Shown here: one piece after another, positions 6,295 to 9,153 of the stretch
Position numbering within the stretch: position 1 is the first letter of the stretch
How the letters are laid out: every line of letters begins with the position of its first letter
From: Arthrobacter sp.
Lineage (GTDB): Bacteria; Actinomycetota; Actinomycetes; Actinomycetales; Micrococcaceae
Direction: 5' to 3'
Assembly (NCBI GenBank): GCA_025464925.1
Contig: JAODMS010000163.1
Coordinates: 1-9,153, forward strand
DNA: 9,153 nt
Position numbers and translations under genes: made by a program
The notes under the pieces: model-generated
What the model was told of the DNA's origin: nothing
The model's input: only the letters and a program-made list of their open reading frames with translations
Database searches by the model: none

Positions 6295-7605
6295 ATGTCC
6301 GCCCTACGAGAATCCCTCGGATTCCTGACAAGCCGCCTCCGTCAGGTTGGCATCTTCGTCGCCCTGATCCTGATCGTCCTTCTCTTCCAGGTCCTGACGA
6401 ACGGAATTCTGCTGCAACCGCAGAACGTCACCAACCTCGTGGTCCAGAACAGCTACATCCTGATCCTCGCGATCGGCATGGTCATGGTGATCATTGCAGG
6501 CCATATTGACCTCTCCGTCGGTTCGATCGCCGGCTTCATCGGTGCGGTTGCCGGCGTCATGATCGTCCACTGGGGCTGGGCGTGGTGGCTTGCCATCCCC
6601 GCCTGCCTTCTGGTCGGGGCCCTGGTGGGCGCCTGGCAGGGGTACTGGATCGCCTACATCGGCATCCCGGCCTTCATCGTCACCCTGGCCGGCATGCTGA
6701 TCTTCCGCGGCCTGACCCTGATCGTGCTGAAGAACCAGCAGATCACCCCGTTTCCCCCCGAACTCCGCGCCTTGGGCGGCGGCTTCCTTCCCGATATCAC
6801 CGGCGGCACCTCGGTGGTGGAATGGCTGACGGTCATCCTGGGCGTCGGAGCCACCCTTGCGCTGATCATCCAGGCTGTCAGGGAGCGCCGGATGAGCAGG
6901 AAGTTCGACCTTGAGAATGAGCCCTTCGCCTGGTTCGCCATCAAGACCACGTTCATCGCCCTGCTCATGCTGACCATCACCTTCCTCCTGGCCAGCTACC
7001 GAGGCACTCCGATCGTCTTGATTGTGCTCGCAGTCCTGGTCATCGTGTACACGGCGCTCATGAACAACAGCGTGTTCGGCCGCCACACCTACGCGATCGG
7101 CGGCAACCTCCACGCTGCCGAGCTGTCCGGCGTCAAGACCAAGGCCGTCACGTTCCGGCTCTTCGTCAACATGGGCGTCCTTGCCGCCCTCGCGGGCCTC
7201 GTTTTCACGGCCCGCCTGAACTCCGCCCAGCCCGCCGGCGGTACCGGCTTCGAGCTGGACTCCATCGCCGCGGCCTTCATCGGCGGAGCCGCAGTCCAGG
7301 GCGGCATCGGCACGGTGGCAGGGGCCATGATCGGCGGCCTGATCATGGGCGTCCTCAACAACGGCATGTCCATCCTGGGACTGGGCACCGACTACCAGCA
7401 GCTCATCAAAGGCCTCGTGCTCCTCCTTGCCGTCGGATTCGACATCTTCAACAAGAACCGCACCGGCAGCGGCGGAAGCACACTCGGCAAGCGGTTCAAG
7501 CTCAAGACCTCACCTCCCGCCGCTCAGGCAGCCAAGCCGGCCGCGGAGCGCCCGGTCACGGCTGCCGCCCGTTCCGACCAGGCCCGCCCCGTCCCGAACC
7601 CCTGA
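6295..7605 (+). CDS. mmsB: Sugar ABC transporter permease MmsB
   Basis: A 436-residue integral membrane permease of the CUT2 (ribose/xylose/multiple-monosaccharide) class. It has about ten hydrophobic segments, including roughly 18-36, 52-68, 75-92, 97-113, 124-144, 176-194, 217-234, 238-256, 288-306 and 345-385. Family motifs are AGHIDLSVGS at 68-77, the cytoplasmic coupling region AIGGNLHAAELSGV at 267-280 and GGAAVQGGIGTV at 330-341. The ATG at 6295 lies 5 bases after the mmsA stop and has AAGGAG and AAGGAA upstream, within the end of mmsA, so the two are translationally linked. The last 30 or so residues (from about 407) form a Pro/Ala-rich, positively charged and probably disordered cytoplasmic tail that is dispensable to the fold. 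Together with ChvE and MmsA it forms a complete importer. Confidence 0.94.
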   Translation: MSALRESLGFLTSRLRQVGIFVALILIVLLFQVLTNGILLQPQNVTNLVVQNSYILILAIGMVMVIIAGHIDLSVGSIAGFIGAVAGVMIVHWGWAWWLAIPACLLVGALVGAWQGYWIAYIGIPAFIVTLAGMLIFRGLTLIVLKNQQITPFPPELRALGGGFLPDITGGTSVVEWLTVILGVGATLALIIQAVRERRMSRKFDLENEPFAWFAIKTTFIALLMLTITFLLASYRGTPIVLIVLAVLVIVYTALMNNSVFGRHTYAIGGNLHAAELSGVKTKAVTFRLFVNMGVLAALAGLVFTARLNSAQPAGGTGFELDSIAAAFIGGAAVQGGIGTVAGAMIGGLIMGVLNNGMSILGLGTDYQQLIKGLVLLLAVGFDIFNKNRTGSGGSTLGKRFKLKTSPPAAQAAKPAAERPVTAAARSDQARPVPNP

Positions 7606-7650
7606 CGAAAGGCGCCACAGGGTCCGCCGCGGAGTGCTTCCTGAGGTCCG

Positions 7651-7699
7651 CGGAACCGCCGGCAGCGGCAACGCTGCCGGCGGTTCCGTTTCCTCTTGT
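7651..7699 (+). terminator. Strong intrinsic terminator of the chvE-mmsA-mmsB operon
   Basis: A perfect 16-bp stem pairs the arm at 7651-7666 (beginning CGGAACCGCC) with 7673-7688 around the loop GGCAAC, followed by the T-rich stretch TTTCCTCTTGT. It lies 45 bases after the mmsB stop. This is the best terminator in the window and isolates LacI-2 from the importer operon. Confidence 0.88.
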
Positions 7700-7711
7700 A
7701 GCATCGGTACA
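7697..7711. promoter_or_regulatory. Weak promoter/palindrome upstream of LacI-2
   Basis: TAGCAT at 7699-7704 fits the TAnnnT -10 pattern and overlaps the imperfect palindrome TGTAGCATCGGTACA, whose outer TGTA and TACA arms match. No clear -35 box is visible. If real, it would place the LacI-2 transcription start about 45 bases upstream of its GTG and allow autoregulation. Confidence 0.25.
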
Positions 7712-7754
7712 GGACCACGGCCGGAACGCCCGGCAGAGCAGAAAGCAGGGGACG

Positions 7755-8756
7755 GTGCGCGCAACTGTCAAGGACGTCGCCGCCCGTGCCGGCGTCTCCC
7801 CCAAGACCGTTTCCAACGTGGTCAACGGCCTGATTCCCGTCAGCGAGCGGACCCGGCTCAGGGTGGAGCAGGCCCTCGCCGAACTCGACTACATTCCCAA
7901 CCTGTCCGCCCGCGGCCTGCGCAATGGCCGGTCCGGTGTCATTGCCCTGGCCCTGCCGGATCTAAGGACGCCGTACTCGGCCCTTCTGGCCCACCACGTC
8001 GTAGAGGTCGGCCACGCCCGCGGCTGGAGCATCCAGATCGAAGAGACGGGGCTGGATCCCCAGCGTGAAGTCGAGCTGCTCTCCAAGGCGCGGGCGAACC
8101 TGATTGACGGGCTCATCTTGAATCCGGTCACACTCACGGAAAGTGCCGTGAAGGTAGGGGTGAGCCTGCCTCCCGTGGTGCTGCTGGGTGAAGTCAACCA
8201 GCAATTGGCGGACAGGGTCTTCGTTGACAGCGTGGCGGCGGCGAGGGACATGACCCATGCCCTGGCCCGTGGCGGGCGGCGCCGGATTGCCGTGCTGGGC
8301 GCCGCTGGCATCCGCCGCTCGGCCACGGCAGTGCAGCGTTCCCAGGGCTACCGGGAGGCCCTGAAGGAAATGGGCATCGCCTACGATCCGTCCCTCGAAA
8401 TCGTCTGCGATTCCTGGACACCGCAGGGCGGCGCGGCGGCACTCCGCTCCTACCTGGCCGCCAACCCGCTGCCCGATGCCCTGTTTTGCTTTACCGACTC
8501 ATTGGCCATCGGGGCGCTGAACGTCCTGTTCCAGGCCGGGCACCGGGTTCCCCAGGACATAGCCGTTGCCGGTTTCGACGACATTCCCGACGGGCAGTTC
8601 GCCGTTCCCCCGCTGACAACTGTTTCGTTCGACAAGGGCCACCTGGCGGCGGAGGCCCTTCGGCTGCTGACGGAGCGAATGGCGGACCGGCGTAGGGATG
8701 CCAGAGTGGTGGAGATTCCCTACCGCATCCTCGAACGGGCGAGCTCGGGCGCCTAG
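7755..8756 (+). CDS. LacI-family transcriptional regulator (LacI-2)
   Basis: A 333-residue sugar-responsive repressor. The helix-turn-helix lies at 4-24 (VKDVAARAGVSPKTVSNVVNG) and the hinge helix at about 49-59 with Leu55 expected to insert into the operator centre. The effector domain starts at about 61 and carries FTDSLAIG at 246-253, GFDDIP at 273-278 and PPLTTV at 285-290. The recognition helix begins Pro15-Lys16 with Asn20 where LacI-1 has His-Gln and Arg, so the two regulators should read different operators. The GTG at 7755 puts the helix-turn-helix at the usual distance from the N-terminus and is preceded by AGGGG three bases away, a rather short spacing. It stands alone after the mmsB terminator and points towards the next sugar-binding protein 150 bases on, which it most likely controls. 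Its effector is unknown. Confidence 0.92.
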   Translation: MRATVKDVAARAGVSPKTVSNVVNGLIPVSERTRLRVEQALAELDYIPNLSARGLRNGRSGVIALALPDLRTPYSALLAHHVVEVGHARGWSIQIEETGLDPQREVELLSKARANLIDGLILNPVTLTESAVKVGVSLPPVVLLGEVNQQLADRVFVDSVAAARDMTHALARGGRRRIAVLGAAGIRRSATAVQRSQGYREALKEMGIAYDPSLEIVCDSWTPQGGAAALRSYLAANPLPDALFCFTDSLAIGALNVLFQAGHRVPQDIAVAGFDDIPDGQFAVPPLTTVSFDKGHLAAEALRLLTERMADRRRDARVVEIPYRILERASSGA

Positions 8757-8779
8757 GCCGCAAGCACGCTCCGCAAGAA

Positions 8780-8795
8780 TTGTTATCGCTAACAA
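8780..8795. promoter_or_regulatory. LacI-type operator O3, upstream of the second sugar-binding protein
   Basis: TTGTTATCGCTAACAA is the exact reverse complement of operator O2 at 3406, with the same perfect 6-bp arms. It sits between LacI-2 and the last gene, about 7 bases upstream of the candidate -35 box. It links the last gene to the same putative regulon as the ChvE importer and the aldo/keto reductase. Confidence 0.75.
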
Positions 8796-8801
8796 AATCT
8801 C

Positions 8802-8830
8802 TTGTGCCGCACTTTACAACGATGTAACGT
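8802..8830 (+). promoter_or_regulatory. Candidate promoter of the second sugar-binding protein
   Basis: TTGTGC at 8802-8807 is separated by 17 bases from TAACGT at 8825-8830, which fits the TAnnnT -10 pattern. Transcription would start near 8837, leaving a leader of about 70 bases. The -35 match is weak. Confidence 0.4.
8814..8827. promoter_or_regulatory. Second palindrome, candidate LacI-2 operator
   Basis: TTACAACGATGTAA has perfect 5-bp arms (TTACA and TGTAA) around a centre with CG at the exact midpoint, the usual geometry of a LacI-family site, but its arms differ from those of O1-O3. It overlaps the spacer and -10 box of the candidate promoter, so binding would block RNA polymerase. 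The adjacent LacI-2 is the natural candidate; this is inference. Confidence 0.45.
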
Positions 8831-8906
8831 ATGCCGGAGATCACACCGCGCCCCACGGGCGGGGCCGGTCTGTAAGGTAATTTCAGCGCGTCCAAAGGAG
8901 TGACGG

Positions 8907-9153
8907 GTGAAGCAGTTGGATAGTTTCAACGGTAAGCAGTTATCGCGAAGGCAGTTGCTGGCCGGAGGATCGGCGGTTTTCGGCAGCGCCTTGATGGCCT
9001 CGAGTCTGGCGGGATGTGGCGGGGCGGCGCAGGCCTCAGTGCAGGACATCAAGTTCTGGCACTTGCTCTCCGGAGGAGACGGCATCAAGATGCAGGGCCT
9101 GATTGACAAGGCCAATGCAGTTAATCCGGGATTCAAGGTGCACCCCACCGTAT
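8907..9153 (+). CDS. Extracellular sugar-binding lipoprotein with twin-arginine signal (partial, N-terminus)
   Basis: The first 82 codons of a gene that runs off the right edge. The GTG at 8907 has AAAGGAG six bases upstream. The N-terminus contains a twin-arginine motif, SRRQLL with Arg14-Arg15, then a hydrophobic stretch at about 18-33 and a lipobox SLAGC with Cys37, so the product is probably a Tat-exported lipoprotein. After a short linker, the mature part starts DIKFWHLLSGGDG at about 46-58, followed by a helix GLIDKANAVNPGFKV, the typical opening of family 1 extracellular solute-binding proteins of CUT1 sugar importers. It is not a ChvE homologue. Downstream permease genes would be expected but are outside the window. 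The likely ligand is an oligosaccharide or glycoside, which I cannot identify. The O3 operator and the 8814 palindrome lie upstream. Confidence 0.85.
   Translation, partial: MKQLDSFNGKQLSRRQLLAGGSAVFGSALMASSLAGCGGAAQASVQDIKFWHLLSGGDGIKMQGLIDKANAVNPGFKVHPTV

Noticed and set aside
6304..7113. A 269-codon minus-strand frame within mmsB, rich in Asp, Gly and Gln.
   Set aside because: This composition is what the reverse complement of a hydrophobic membrane protein gives; mmsB itself is unambiguous.
7755..8756. The unusual SNVVN in the LacI-2 recognition helix, in place of the common SRVLN, as a sign of a broken DNA-binding domain.
   Set aside because: From general knowledge of the family, VSPKTVSNVVNG is a common variant in actinobacterial LacI proteins, and the rest of the domain is intact.
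8847..8868. The small GCCCC/GGGGC hairpin before the last gene as a terminator for LacI-2.
   Set aside because: The stem is only five pairs, no T-tract follows, and it lies downstream of the candidate promoter of the next gene. No convincing terminator follows LacI-2.

Overview
The window is high-GC DNA whose gene families, GTG starts, TAnnnT-type -10 boxes and strong AGGAG ribosome binding sites suggest an actinobacterium, most likely Micrococcales of the Arthrobacter/Pseudarthrobacter type. That assignment is inferred from protein and sequence style, not from a marker gene. All supported genes lie on the plus strand. There are no RNA genes, insertion sequences, CRISPR arrays or phage genes.

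Layout: (1) The C-terminal end of an L-arabinose isomerase (araA) overlaps an aldose 1-epimerase by 4 bases. A LacI-family regulator (LacI-1) follows 49 bases after it and is probably co-transcribed. (2) A monocistronic aldo/keto reductase has its own candidate leaderless promoter and a strong hairpin terminator. (3) A three-gene CUT2-type sugar ABC importer (chvE, mmsA, mmsB) comprises a lipoprotein sugar receptor, a double ATPase and a permease. It has a structured leader of about 120 bases, a hairpin between chvE and mmsA, and a 16-bp-stem terminator after mmsB. (4) A second LacI-family regulator (LacI-2) follows. (5) The window ends in a second sugar-binding lipoprotein with a twin-arginine motif, probably the first gene of a CUT1-type importer that continues outside.

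How it fits together: the window is a pentose (probably L-arabinose) uptake and catabolism locus. The sugar enters through ChvE-MmsAB, the epimerase interconverts anomers, and AraA starts catabolism. The main regulatory signal is a 16-bp LacI-type palindrome, TTGTTAGCGATAACAA. It occurs upstream of chvE, as its exact reverse complement upstream of the last gene, and as a 14/16 match upstream of the reductase. These sites closely resemble the lac operator, and LacI-1 carries a lac-like recognition helix (His-Gln...Arg) while LacI-2 does not (Pro-Lys...Asn). LacI-1 is therefore the better candidate for a local regulon of three transcription units. A different palindrome next to the last gene may be the target of LacI-2.

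Most of the window is ordinary carbohydrate metabolism. I see no evidence for a wholly new system. What merits a second look is regulatory: the shared operator set, the leader hairpins of chvE, and the inclusion of an aldo/keto reductase in the putative sugar regulon.
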